A stretch of 64,000 bases of DNA, from positions 8,280,233-8,344,232 of the forward strand of contig NC_134895.1 in the NCBI RefSeq assembly GCF_041734735.1, written 5' to 3'. The notes under the pieces were generated by a model, which saw only the letters and a program-made list of their open reading frames with translations, was not told the DNA's origin and made no database searches. This document shows, in pieces, positions 47,001-59,700 of the stretch (within the stretch, counting starts at the first letter, position 1; each line of letters starts with the position of its first letter). The position numbers were made by a program, and so were the translations under genes. The DNA is from Babylonia areolata (taxonomy: Eukaryota; Mollusca; Gastropoda; Neogastropoda; Buccinidae).

Positions 47001-50000
47001 TAGACAAATGAAAACAATTAACAGGCAACGAGAAAAGTACTCCAACAATAATTCCTTGCTTTCATGTCAACACCCTTTTCAAGGGACATAATGATAGATA
47101 ACAGTCTGTCACATACACCTGGAAGGAGGAGCAACTGTTTCCAGCATATACAGTATTACAGAGATAAAATGAATGCAAGTCATTACAGTGTGAAGGCTCT
47201 CTGTTCTGTCCTACAGACTCATCATAACTCAACATAATCATATAATCATCATATGCAGTGATGTGCGCTATCATGGGTACAATACTGATGGTTTCATTTG
47301 TTAAAACACACACACAAACACATACACTCTCTCTCTCTCTCTCTATTCACACCACACATGCATGGACAAACACAGATACATGAACATGAACACCTCACAA
47401 ACACTGACAGCATCTTACTTGCAGGATAGGCAGATTGTTGACAGTGTGTTGAGCAGAGCTTCCTGAAAGGTACATCATCTTATGCATGATGTTTATTGCA
47501 TATTCCAATCATATTTTACACCAAATTATACAACACTTTTAGCATGGTGCTTATTGCACCATTCCAATCACATTTTGCACCATCATTTTAAACTTACACA
47601 GTATTGTAAGCATGTTGTTTATTCCACTATTCCAATCAAATTTTACATCAACTATCATTTTTAAACTTATACAATATTGTAAGCATGATGTTTATTGCAC
47701 TATTCCTATCAAATTTTAGATCAACTATCAATCAAACTTTTACATATGTAAACATGATTTTGAAGAAAAAAAAATCCCACCACTTCATACAGTACTTTCT
47801 GTCACAGAGCACATCCAAAGAACTGATCAGGACAGCGGCTGACAGACAAACATTACACAGCTATGCATGAACTCCTATCTACTTACCAAAAAATACTTAA
47901 AAGTTATCTAGAACCATAAATAATGTGAACAATGGCTCTGGGTTGAGCAAAAACCCTTCTAGGACTTTCAACCTCTGACTTATACAGACTGCAAGACAGG
48001 TGCTGTGGCCAAATGGGTAGTGTGCCGGGTTCTCTCCCTACTTCCCTGAGTTTGATCCCTGCTTTCAGTGCAACTGGTGGTTTAAGGGTGGCGATTTTTT
48101 CCAATCACCCAGTCAACATATTATGTGCAGACTAGCTTGTGCCTGAACCCTCTTCATGTGTATACACACGCAGAACATCAAATAAGCACATTAAAGATCC
48201 TGTAATCCAAGTCAGTGTTCGGTGCATTATGGAAACAATAACATTATCAACATGCACACCCCAGAAAATGGAGTAATGGCTGCCTACATGGCAGGGTAAA
48301 AACAGCCATACACATAAAAGCCCACTTGTGCATACAAGTGAACATGGGAGTTGCAGCACACGAACAAAGAAGAAAGAAAGAATAAGATGTGTACACACAC
48401 CTAAGTGTGTATGTGCATGCCTGTCACATTTGAAAAATCCCACACATCCACAGTCAAAAAAGGTACCAACTCAACAGGGCACACCTTTCCTGTCCAGGTC
48501 CGACTCAGAAGAGCCCCAAGCAGGGCATCTAACATCTGTCCCAAATGGGGGGATCCCAACTGGGCCCCCAGTCGCTCAGCAACCGTTGCCATGGCGCGGG
48601 CTGCCTGGGCTTTGGTGGTCCAGGCTGAGGCGTCGATCAGCTCCACCAACATGGCTGTGATTTCCGACAGGTACAGTCGGATTCCACCCTCCATACCTGC
48701 CACACCGGATACTTGACAACATCGACTGTATCACATTGCATTGCATTTCTTTTTTGTCATAACAGATTTCTCTGTGTGAAATTCAGGATGCTCATCCCCT
48801 GGGGAGAGCACATCGCCACAGTGCAGCACCACCATAATTTTCTTCTTCCTTTTTTTTGTCTGTAAGTACATTGGTTTTACTATCAAAGTGGATTTTTCTA
48901 CAGAATTTTGCCAGGTTTTGCCAGAATTTTGTTGCTCTTTCATGTGTGCCAAGTGCATGCTGCACATAGGACCTCAGTCTATTATTGGGATGAATATTGT
49001 CTCATGGCTAGCATCCAAACCACCACTCAAGGTCTAGTGGAGGGGAAGAAAATACTGGTGAGCATGGAATTTGAACCCATGCTCTCAGATTCTCTCACTT
49101 TCAAGGCTGACGCATTACCAACAGGCCACCACTCCACATACAACCAGGAACAGACTGACCTTGGTATCAAAGTGATGAGGTGTTGTTCATACATTTCCTT
49201 TCAGAAAATACACAACACTAGATTGCACAAGAAAGGTATCGCACTATGATGTGAAGTATACAAGCTCTTTTAACACCAGTCCTGTGAAGCAGTAAAAAAA
49301 GAAATCATGCACCTAAGCCAGAGTTTTCTCACAGAATCGTTGGATAAACAGCATGATAAGAAACAGCATGGCAAGTCCAGATCCACACTTGCTCTGGGTA
49401 CTGAGTGGAGACAGGACTACTTCAGCGGCAAGGATAATTGTCTGTACCCTATGTCTATTGATCTGGAACAACTGTTTTGTATCAACCTGCAGTTCATCAT
49501 CTATGACTGGTGTAAGGGCAGATGTGTCATCGGTAGTCTTTGCTGCATTAATAATATGACAAGGAATCTGGTTTGAGTAGTGGTGTGTTTTCTTTTAAGC
49601 TTGCCTGTCTCACTCCATCAGTCATTTCAAAAAGCTCAAGACCTGAGCTACACAGAGAGACATTGTGGTGTTGATGTTTCATGAGAACTGGTTTGGGGAA
49701 TATTTACTGCATTCCACAAACATCTGTTTTTGTCAATGTTATCAATGGGACATTTAGAAAACCGGTTCAAATGAGCTTACTTTCAAATCATTTCACACAC
49801 ACTAACATGTGTGGAAACACCTATGTGTATGCACCCCCCCAATCACATACAAACACATGAGTGTACATACCCCACATGCACACACATGTTCATAAATGTT
49901 CATGAAGAATATGCCCCACCTGGTGTAATCTCATTCCACACATCCTCCCATTCAGTGGACTCGTTACTCTTCTTTTCTTCTGCACAATGAAAAACATACA

Positions 50001-50696
50001 ACTTCAGTTTCACCACTGTTACTGATCAAACATGTTCAACCACACACACACACCGACACACAAACACAACCTTACTGATCTTATTTTGGAAAAATCAAAT
50101 AGAAACAGCCATGTACTTCTGCACAAAAACAAGATATGCCAATATATGTACACATGAATGTGCACTCTGTGTTTGCAAAGCTCTTAGAGTTTGGTATCTG
50201 ACCGAAGATAGGTGCTATACAAGTATCCAAACCATCATCATCATCTTCTTCACACCCGAAGATAGTTGCTATACAAGTATTCAAACCATCATCATCATCT
50301 TCATCACACCCGAAGATAGATGCTATACAAGTATCCAAACCATCATCATCATCTTCATCACACCCGAAGATAGATGCTATACAAGTATCCAAACCATCAT
50401 CATCATCTTCATCACACCCGAAGATAGATGCTATACAAGTATCCAAACCATCATCATCATCTTCATCACACCCGAAGATAGGTGCTATACAAGTATCCAA
50501 ACCATCATCATCTTCATCACACCCGAAGATAGATGCTATACAAGTATCCAAACCATCATCATCATCTTCTTCACACATGCAAACAAACAACAAGCAACAA
50601 ACACACACAGACACAAACACACATACATGCACCTAATCTTCTGGCAGTGAACAGAAAACAAACCAACAAGAAGGACATACACACACACGCTCACTT

Positions 50697-50727
<31 letters not shown>

Positions 50728-53700
50728 TACACACAAACACACACACACTCAAGTACACACACACACACACACACACTCAAATACACACACACATATCACA
50801 TCACAGCGCACCTTCTGTCTTTTCCTGGTGCAGTGCAAAGAAGGCGAGCGGCATGGCCAGACTGGCATGGCGACGCAGGTGGTCTGGTGCGGTCTGACTG
50901 ATGGCATGTAATGTCACTCCACACGCCTGCTGTGCACTCTCGTCTGCACACAGCCAAACACAAAGCACCTTCACTACTCTTCTCCGCTGCTGCAACAAAG
51001 CGTTCTTTCCCATTTTTTGTTATCCTTTGCCTTGACTGGTGAAGCATCTTTTTAAAAAAATGATTCAGAGGCATCTTATACAGTATCCCAAAGCCTTGAG
51101 GGACTCAACAGATTCCAAACTGGTACAGGAAAGCTAACGGTTTTAACCCTCTTACCCCCAGGTCCCTCAGCACTGGTGGTGGTGTGTCCATCGAGATCGA
51201 TGATGACCATCGTTGTCATCCAGATGGGGGATGGGGGATGGGGGGAGGGTGGTGGTGGGGTGGGGGGAAGGATGCTCATGAGTCTATCTGTGAGTGCGCA
51301 GATGGCTGAATAGTCCAATCTGCGCACGAAATGTTCGCTGACAGTTGGGGCAGACAAAGACAGGCATATCATTGTCAGGGAGCTTGTTTGCCCGTGACTT
51401 TCTGGCCTGCCTCTTCTGAACAGCTGCAGCAGTCCTGTTGGCCTCGCACAACCTGGCGCCTTTGTGCACAGCAGCGCGCCATTTGTCACGGTCCACTGCA
51501 GATTCCTCCCAGGAGTCAGGGTTGATATCAAACGCTTTCAGAGAGACTTTCAGAGTATCTCTGAAGCGCTTCTTCTGACCTCCGTGTGATCTCTTCCCTT
51601 GTTGCAGCTCGCCATAGAAGAGCCTTTTGGGCAGCCGATGGTCTGGCATACGCGCCACGTGTCCAGCCCAGCGAAGCTGGGACTGCATCAGGATGGTGAA
51701 GATGCTGGGAAGGGTGGCTTTTGCGAGCACCTCTGTGTCTGGGGTCTTGTCTTGCCACTTGATGTTCAGTAGCTTCCTGAGGCATGTTGTGTGGAAGTGG
51801 TTCAGCTTCTTGGCATGTCGTTGGTACACTGTCCAAGTTTCGCAGGCGTACAGTAGTGTGGGGAGAACTACTGCTCTGTAGACCTTTAGCTTGGTCTCAA
51901 GACTAATGCCTCTTCTGTTCCAGACATTTGCATTGAGTCTACCAAAAGTTGCGCTTGCTCTTGCAATCCTGACGTTCACTTCATCGTCGATGGTCGCATT
52001 TCGTGACAGTGTGCTGCCAAGGTATGTGAACCGCTCCACCGCACTGAGTCTCTGACCGTTGACTGTGATGTTGGGCTCAACGTAGGGTTTCCCTGGGGCT
52101 GGCTGATGGAGAACTTCAGTTTTCCTCGTGCTGATGGTAAGGCCGAAGTTCCTGCTGGCAGTGGCAAACTTGTCGACGCTGAGTTGCATGTCAGCTTCAG
52201 ATCCAGCGTTGAGGGCACAATCATCAGCAAACAAAAAGTCTCTGATGATGTCTGTCATGACCTTCGTTTTTGCTTGAAGCCTTCTGAGGTTAAACAGCTT
52301 GCCATCTGTTCGGTACTTTAGGCCGATTCCAACATCGCCATCTCTGAAGGCATCAGTAAGCATTGCAGAGAACATGAGGCTGAACAGCGTTGGAGCCAGG
52401 ACGCAGCCTTGCTTGACACCATTTGTGACAGCAAAAGGAGCAGATGTTTCACCATTGTCCTGGACTCGAGCCTGCATGCCTTCATGGAATTGGCTGACCA
52501 AGGAAATAAATTTCCGAGGGCATCCGTACTTGGCCATGATCTTCCACAGTCCCTCTCTACTCACGGTGTCGAAGGCCTTAGTGAGGTCGACATAGGTGGA
52601 GAACAGATCAGCATTTTGCTCCTGACATTTCTCTTGCAGCTGCCTTGCAGCAAACACCATGTCAGTGGTTCCGCGCTCTTTCCGGAATCCACATTGGCTC
52701 TCAGGCAAATGACCTTGGTCAAGGTGTGCTGTGAGGCGGTTAAGTAGGATCCTGGCAAGTATCTTGCCTGCGATGGAGAGCAAGGAAATGCCCCGATGGT
52801 TATCACAGGCTTGCCGGTTCCCCTTTCGCTTGTACAAGTGAATGATACATGCATCTTTGAAATCCTGGGGGATCGTCTCTTCTTTCCACATGAGTGAGTA
52901 CAGCTGATGAAGCTTCTCAGTCAGCACAGTGCCTCCATCCTTGTAGACCTCTGCTGGTATGGAGTCTGAGCCAGGTGCTTTGCCACTGGATAACAGACGG
53001 ATTGCTTTCTGGGTCTCAAGAAGTGTTGGCGGATCGTCCAGTGCTTCGTTGATGGGGACTTGTGGGAGACGGTCTATGGCTTCATCATTTATGGAGGAAG
53101 GGCGATTTAAGACACTGTTGAAGTGCTCAGCCCATCGTTCGAGAATGTTCTCCTTCTCGGTGATCAAGGTATTCCCATCTGCACTGAGGAGGGGGGATGA
53201 TCCTGAGGATGTGGGGCCGTAGACTTCTTTTAAGGCATCATAGAACCTCTTTATATCGTGCCTGTCAGCATATCCCTGGATCTCATCAGCTTTGTCACTC
53301 AGCCACTTATCCTGCATCTGGCGTAACTTTTGCTGAACAGTCCTGCGGATGGCATCATACGCATCCTTTTTTGATGTGGACTTTGGGTTGCTCAGGTGGG
53401 CTTGATGCAGACGGCGTTTCTCATCCAGAAGCTGCTTGATTTCATCACAGTTTTCATCAAACCAGTCTTTGTGCTTTCTGGTCATGGGTCCCAGGGTCTC
53501 TGAAGCTGTACTATAGATCAGCTCACGCAGGGTCCTCCAGTCAGACTCCACATTCTGGTTGTCCAGAGAGGCGGATTCCAGACGATCTTCCAGCAGCTCC
53601 ACAAAGGACTGTTTGATGGTGATGCTTTTCAGCTTAGCGATGTTGAGCCGTTTTGGAGCCTTCTGGCCTTGGGGGCGTCTCTTGGGTTGGATTCGAATAT

Positions 53701-56700
53701 TCAACTTCGAGACTACAAGACGATGGTCTGTCCAACACTCGGCGCCGCACATGGTCTTTGTTACACGTACATCTTGCCTATCCCTTTTCCTGACGATGAC
53801 ATAATCGATGAGATGCCAATGCTTTGAGCGAGGGTGCATCCATGACGTCCTGTTACGGGTGGGGAGGCAGAAAACTGTGTTGGTTATCAGCAGTTCGTGC
53901 TCTGCACAGGTCTGAAGCAAAAGCAATCCATTTGGGTTGCAGTGGCCCACACCGTGCTTTCCAATCACTCCATCCCAGGAGATGTAGTCAGAGCCAACTC
54001 TAGCATTGAAGTCCCCAAGAATGATGAGCTTGTCTGCTTTAGGGATGGCAGCAATGACAGAGTGAAGGTCCTCGTAGAACTTCGCCTTCACTTCATCCGG
54101 GTTGGTCATGGTTGGGGCGTAGGCACTGACAATGGTGAGGTGCTTCTGGCCAGATGCCAGTGGGAGTTTCATGGTCATAAGCCTATCGTTGACTCCCTTT
54201 GGGATTCCAGCTAGCTTGCTGACAAGTGCTGTTTTTACTGCAAAACCAACACCAGCCTCACGTCGCTCTTCGCTTCCTCGTCCACTCCAGAAGAAGGTGT
54301 AACCAGATCCCCGTTCACAGAGCTCGCCTTCGCCTGCAAGCCGAGTCTCACTCAAGGCTGCGATGTCGATGTTGTATCTGGCGAGTTCGGATGCAACTAG
54401 TGCTGTTCTCCTTTGGGGTCTGTCCGCATTATCTCTGTCCAGGAGAGTCCTTATGTTCCAAGCACCAATGGTGAGAGGAACGATCCTTGTTTTTTTCTTT
54501 TCTTTCTCTTTGTTTCGACCGCTGATGTAGGGTCCCCGCCAGCCGCGGTATGCTGGCCAGGGTGATATGGAGCAGGCAATTTTTAGGGCACCTTTTCTAG
54601 CCCCTTCCTCATGCCAGGGAGGTGAGCAGTGCATTCCTAAAGAGGGCTGCTCAGACGCTCAGACGGCTGCCGAGCTCCATCGCTGCTCCTGTCGACGAAG
54701 AACGACCCTATGGCCTGAGCCGCCTGCGTGCAGGTCTGCGGCTGCGACTGCCAGTGTACCCACACCTGTCGTTTCGTCGCTCGCCTGTCGCCACAGGACT
54801 TGGGGGTGATGAAATGAAGGATGAAAGGTCATTTTGGATGACTGATGACTTGCGCGATGAGTTTGTTTAAAGTGAAGAGGAGTTGCGCAACGTCAACCTC
54901 ACTCTCTCGTCCGGGTCCACCAATTTCCAGTGGCAAGACTAAGTCGAGACGACTGGAGGATGAGCACGGATGCAGTGGATGACCAAGATATCCTTTCGGT
55001 GTCTCATCTTGCTCTCTGCACTCCACAGTGCGTTGCTGTAATCGCCTTCCTCTCCGTTGAACCGATAGGTTTCTTCCGCAGATTCTGCCGGATCCAGACT
55101 TCGCATACATGGGTAGACACACCCCGGAGGCCAACTGCGTGTGGCATGCACACAGCACAGTGGAGCTAGATGGCCGTCGGTGGCTCTCCCGAGCCGACGC
55201 CCTTTTATGGATCTCCATAAGGGTGTCTAGCCACCCGCCTCACCAGTCCCAGAAGGGAGCGGTGGAAGTGCCGGTTTAGTCGTCGGCAACCCGACCCTGA
55301 ACAGGTTGTACTGGATTACAGGTTACCAGTAGCAGATCTAATGACCTGACCTGACAAAAAATGCAGCACTAATCACCCATGAAATCCCATGCCAAGGGGA
55401 ATATCCCTTGCGATTTTCGGTAGTGGGTAATTATAAATATTGATTAAAAATATAATCACCTTCTTTTGTTGCACAGATTTATTTTTCCTGCATTCTACAC
55501 AAAATAAAGTTGCAGAAGAATTTTTGTTTCCAGGCTCATGTTGCAAAAAAACAAAAGTGTTAAATTTGATGGTTAACTTTGAAAAAATTCTTTTATTGCA
55601 GTATGATTTTCTTTGAAATAAGTTTATCTGGTCTGCAGTGTCTTCTAACACATCTTTTTTTTTTCTTACTCAACTTGAATTCCAACAATGAACATGCTGA
55701 TTTTCATGTTCTTTTCATTTTGAGGGATGATGCTGGTGGGAAGAAAAACAACAGCAAACAAACAAAAACAAACAACAAACCTACCTCACATGAAATTTCT
55801 CCTTAATGAAAAGAAAAAATATAATCCATTTAACTAGCAAAATCAGGAAGATTGTGCAGAATGTCAATAAGTATCAGTGCAATCAACAACTGACAGTATC
55901 GATTCTGATGGTCTGGCGATCAATCCACGATTTCAGAGGTCCGGCGATCGATTCACCATTTCTGAAGTCCAGCGATTGATTAACACTCAAGTACCAACTA
56001 CACTCTCAATATCAGTAAAACTCAGTCAGTGAATGTCTAGGTCACTCAGTATGATTGAATTTGACAAAATTCTCACGCAGAAATCATCTTCAGAATAGTT
56101 GTTTGGATTACGCTACTACTCTCGACAGTCATCAAACTCATCTTGCAACTTTGAAACTTCAAAACTTTGGCAAAACTTACCTAAATCTGTAATATATTCC
56201 ACTGAACTAGCACAATCAGGAAAATCATGCACAATGCCAATAAATATCAGTGAAATCAAGACTAACTCACTGACAGTATCGATTTCAGAGGTCCAGAGTT
56301 TGATTCATGATTTGGGAGGTCTGGCGATCGGTTCACATTTCAAGTGACCAACTTCACTCTCATTGATGGCAAAACTCGGTCAGTCAATATCTAGGTCACT
56401 CAGTTTGATTAATTTTTACAAGATTCTCAAGCTAAAATCATTAAAATGGTTCAAAATCATCTTCAGAATTGTCGTTCAGATTGCACTAAAGCTCTCGGCA
56501 ATCATCCAACTCGTCTTCACAACTTTGTCAAAATTCAAGCAAATCAGACTCTGAAAAGTGCAAAATGCATGGCAGGAAGTACCAAAAATGAGGCTGTGAA
56601 TCTCGCCCGAGTCTCGTTTATGTAAACAACAATGGCTGCGCCCACAGTAAGCATGCGTTTAGCCGGCGGTACCGGGCTGGTTCGGGTGTTACACTGCAAG

Positions 56701-59700
56701 CCACTATTGGGCGAGTACGGTGGATAAGAGTAAAGGGCGTCAGGGGAGGGGGGAAGGTTGGGAGGGGGAAAAGTAGCTTCGCCAATGATTCCAAGCAGGT
56801 AGACGGTTGATTAAGCTGAATTATCGACAAGGTGATGAATTTAACGCAATACCAATAAAACAGGCAGTCTAGACACATTTGACCTCTTCTGAATTCATAT
56901 GAAAAGCACTCCATCATGTACTTTAAGTATGAACCAGGACCACTGCTTGGAACTGCAACTACTGCAGGGTGGAGATTAGGAAAGAAGAAAGAAATGGGAA
57001 AGGTGGTGGAGTGGACGGAGAGGAGGGGTGAGGTGGGGATAGAGGAATGAAAAGTGTGTTAAACTTTACACACTGAAATGTTCAAAGGAGAGGAAATCAC
57101 CATTCACCACCAGGTGACCAACTCACTTTCATGGTCCAGGTACCAGGTCTTCAGTTTGGTGATCAGCTTCTCTGTACTGCTGTCTTTTCCCACCTGGAGA
57201 CACACACATGTCTTGTACTGTATTGCATGCTCACACACTGCACTGTATTGCTCACATGCATGCATACACTGTACTGTAATGCACAAAGATGAATACACAC
57301 TATGTATCTATAAACATATAAAAGCATACAAATATAAAAACATAGTAAAAACAAATACATCTGTACACAAGCACAGTATACACATACCAAATTACTTCAA
57401 AAGAAGTAATCTGTAAAAACCACAGTAAGGCACAGCAGTCCTGTCGTGACAGCATGCAACCCATGCCTCACATGTTACATCACTACACTGTGTTTTCCAG
57501 GGCAGTGACCACAAAGAAACATCAGACAATAAAATCAAGCAGAACAGTGCTAAGGCACACCAACTCTGAATGCCATGTTCTGACTTTATACAAACATACA
57601 TACATGCATACATGTATTTAGTTTTATCCTTTGTAAGAGATGAAAGCAATGCTTACTCTTTATTTAAGCATATCAATTCAGATATATACATGTGTATATA
57701 TCTAGACTGTTTTGTCCTTTTTTTATAAGATATAAATAAAATGTTTACCCTTGTATTCAAGAAAATCAGTTAAAACCGACCTATATTTGTACATATATCT
57801 ATTCAGCTGCATCCTTTGTCAGTCATGAATGGAACTCTTGCTCTTGTATTTATCAGTTCAGATAGACATATTCTGATACATCAGACACTTAATCCAACAA
57901 CAACACTACGTCTGTCTGATTAAAGTGAAAAACAACAACAACAACAAAAATGAAGTAATGCTGAAGAGACCTTAACGAGATGGGCCAGAGCGGTGGCATA
58001 GTTCTTGCGCACAGAGCTGTTCCTGTCGTTCAAGCCCTGCAGGAAAGCCCCCATGAGCTTCCCTGCAACACCGTCAACCATGCACTTGGTTTCTCAAAAA
58101 ACTAAACCTTATACATTTCTGCTGATGCATAAAAACAAGAGCAACAAACCCCTCACCCCCCAAAAAAATAAAATAAAAAGAAAAGAAAGAAGTCATCTGC
58201 TGGTAACAGTTGAGAAAAAGAACAAGCAATAAACTAAAAACAAAGCAAAAGATAAGAGGAAACAATACCTCATTACCTGATGGATGGAAAGACAACTTCA
58301 GTCATGACACATTTTCACTTCATCTCTTTTCATCTAAAAGAATAACAATCTATCTTCAATATTGAAAATCCAGGTTCAACATAATCATTAAATGCCCATA
58401 CCCTTTTACCCTGCACATGTAAATGCATGTAAACAGCCAAGGAACAAAATAATAACATCCAATAAATAACCATTTATACATCTCACTCAACAAAGGCTGA
58501 ACATATATCATCCTGGTCTTAAATGTTTATTTACAAGAACGTAGAAAACTCCTGTGGATTGTCAGTGCTGGGTCTACAGCAGATGAATCCAGGTGTGGGG
58601 TGTGTATTGGGGGGCAGGGTGAGGACTGGGAATGAACGCCAAGTAAAGTAATGCCTCTTAAACGTTGCAGATGATGGAGCAGTGTGAAAAAAAACAAACA
58701 AAAAAAACATTACACAGGAATGTAGGAACAACAAAGGAAGACAGGTTAGCAGCAGTGCTCACCTGCATGGGGAGCCAGATCCTGAGGACAGTGGAGCACC
58801 AAGGAGACGACGAAGCTGGAGCAGGCGGCTTTGGTTCCCACACCGATGCTGCGTTTGACCAGGTCAGTCAGACGGGGCACCAGCTCCGTCAACACTGATT
58901 CATCCACATACTGTACACACTGCAAGTCACACGTGATTCGTTCATGTACTGTCCACACTGCAAGTTACATGTAATATGTCCACACACTGTATACACTGCT
59001 AGTTAACATGATTCATCCATGTACTGTACACACTGCAAGTCACATGATTCACACTGCAAATCACATGATTCATCCACATACTGTACACACTGCAAGTCAC
59101 ATGATTCATCCACATACTGTACACACTACAAGTCACATGATTCATCCACATACTGTACACACTACAAGTCACATGGTTCATCCACATACTGTACACACTA
59201 CAAGTCACATGATTCATCCACATACTGTACACACTACAAGTCACATGATTCACACTGCAAGTCACATGATTCATCCACATACTGTACACACTGCAAGTCA
59301 CATGATTCACACTGCACGTCACATGATTCATCCACATACTGTACACACTGCAAGTCACATGATTCATCCACATACTGTACACACTGCAAGTCACATGATT
59401 CACACTGCACGTCACATGATTCATCCACATACTGTACACACTGCAAGCTAACATGATTCACACTGCACGTCATACGATTCATCCACATACTGTACACACT
59501 GCAAGTCACATGATTCACACTGCACGTCACATGATTCATCCACATACTGTACACACTGCAAGTCACATGATTCACACTGCACGTCACATGATTCATCCAC
59601 ATACTGTACACACTGCAAGTCACATGATTCACACTGCAACTCACATGATTCATCCACGTACTGTACACACTGCAAGCTAACATGATTCATCCACGTACTG

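Noticed and set aside
50081-50650. Acidic repeat protein ([18 protein letters not shown]) on minus and IIIIF repeats on plus
   Set aside because: Both are readings of the same 54-bp minisatellite in an ECM29 intron.
52106-54474. Many plus-strand open frames opposite the LINE ORF
   Set aside because: Antisense shadows of the GC-rich endonuclease/RT coding sequence.
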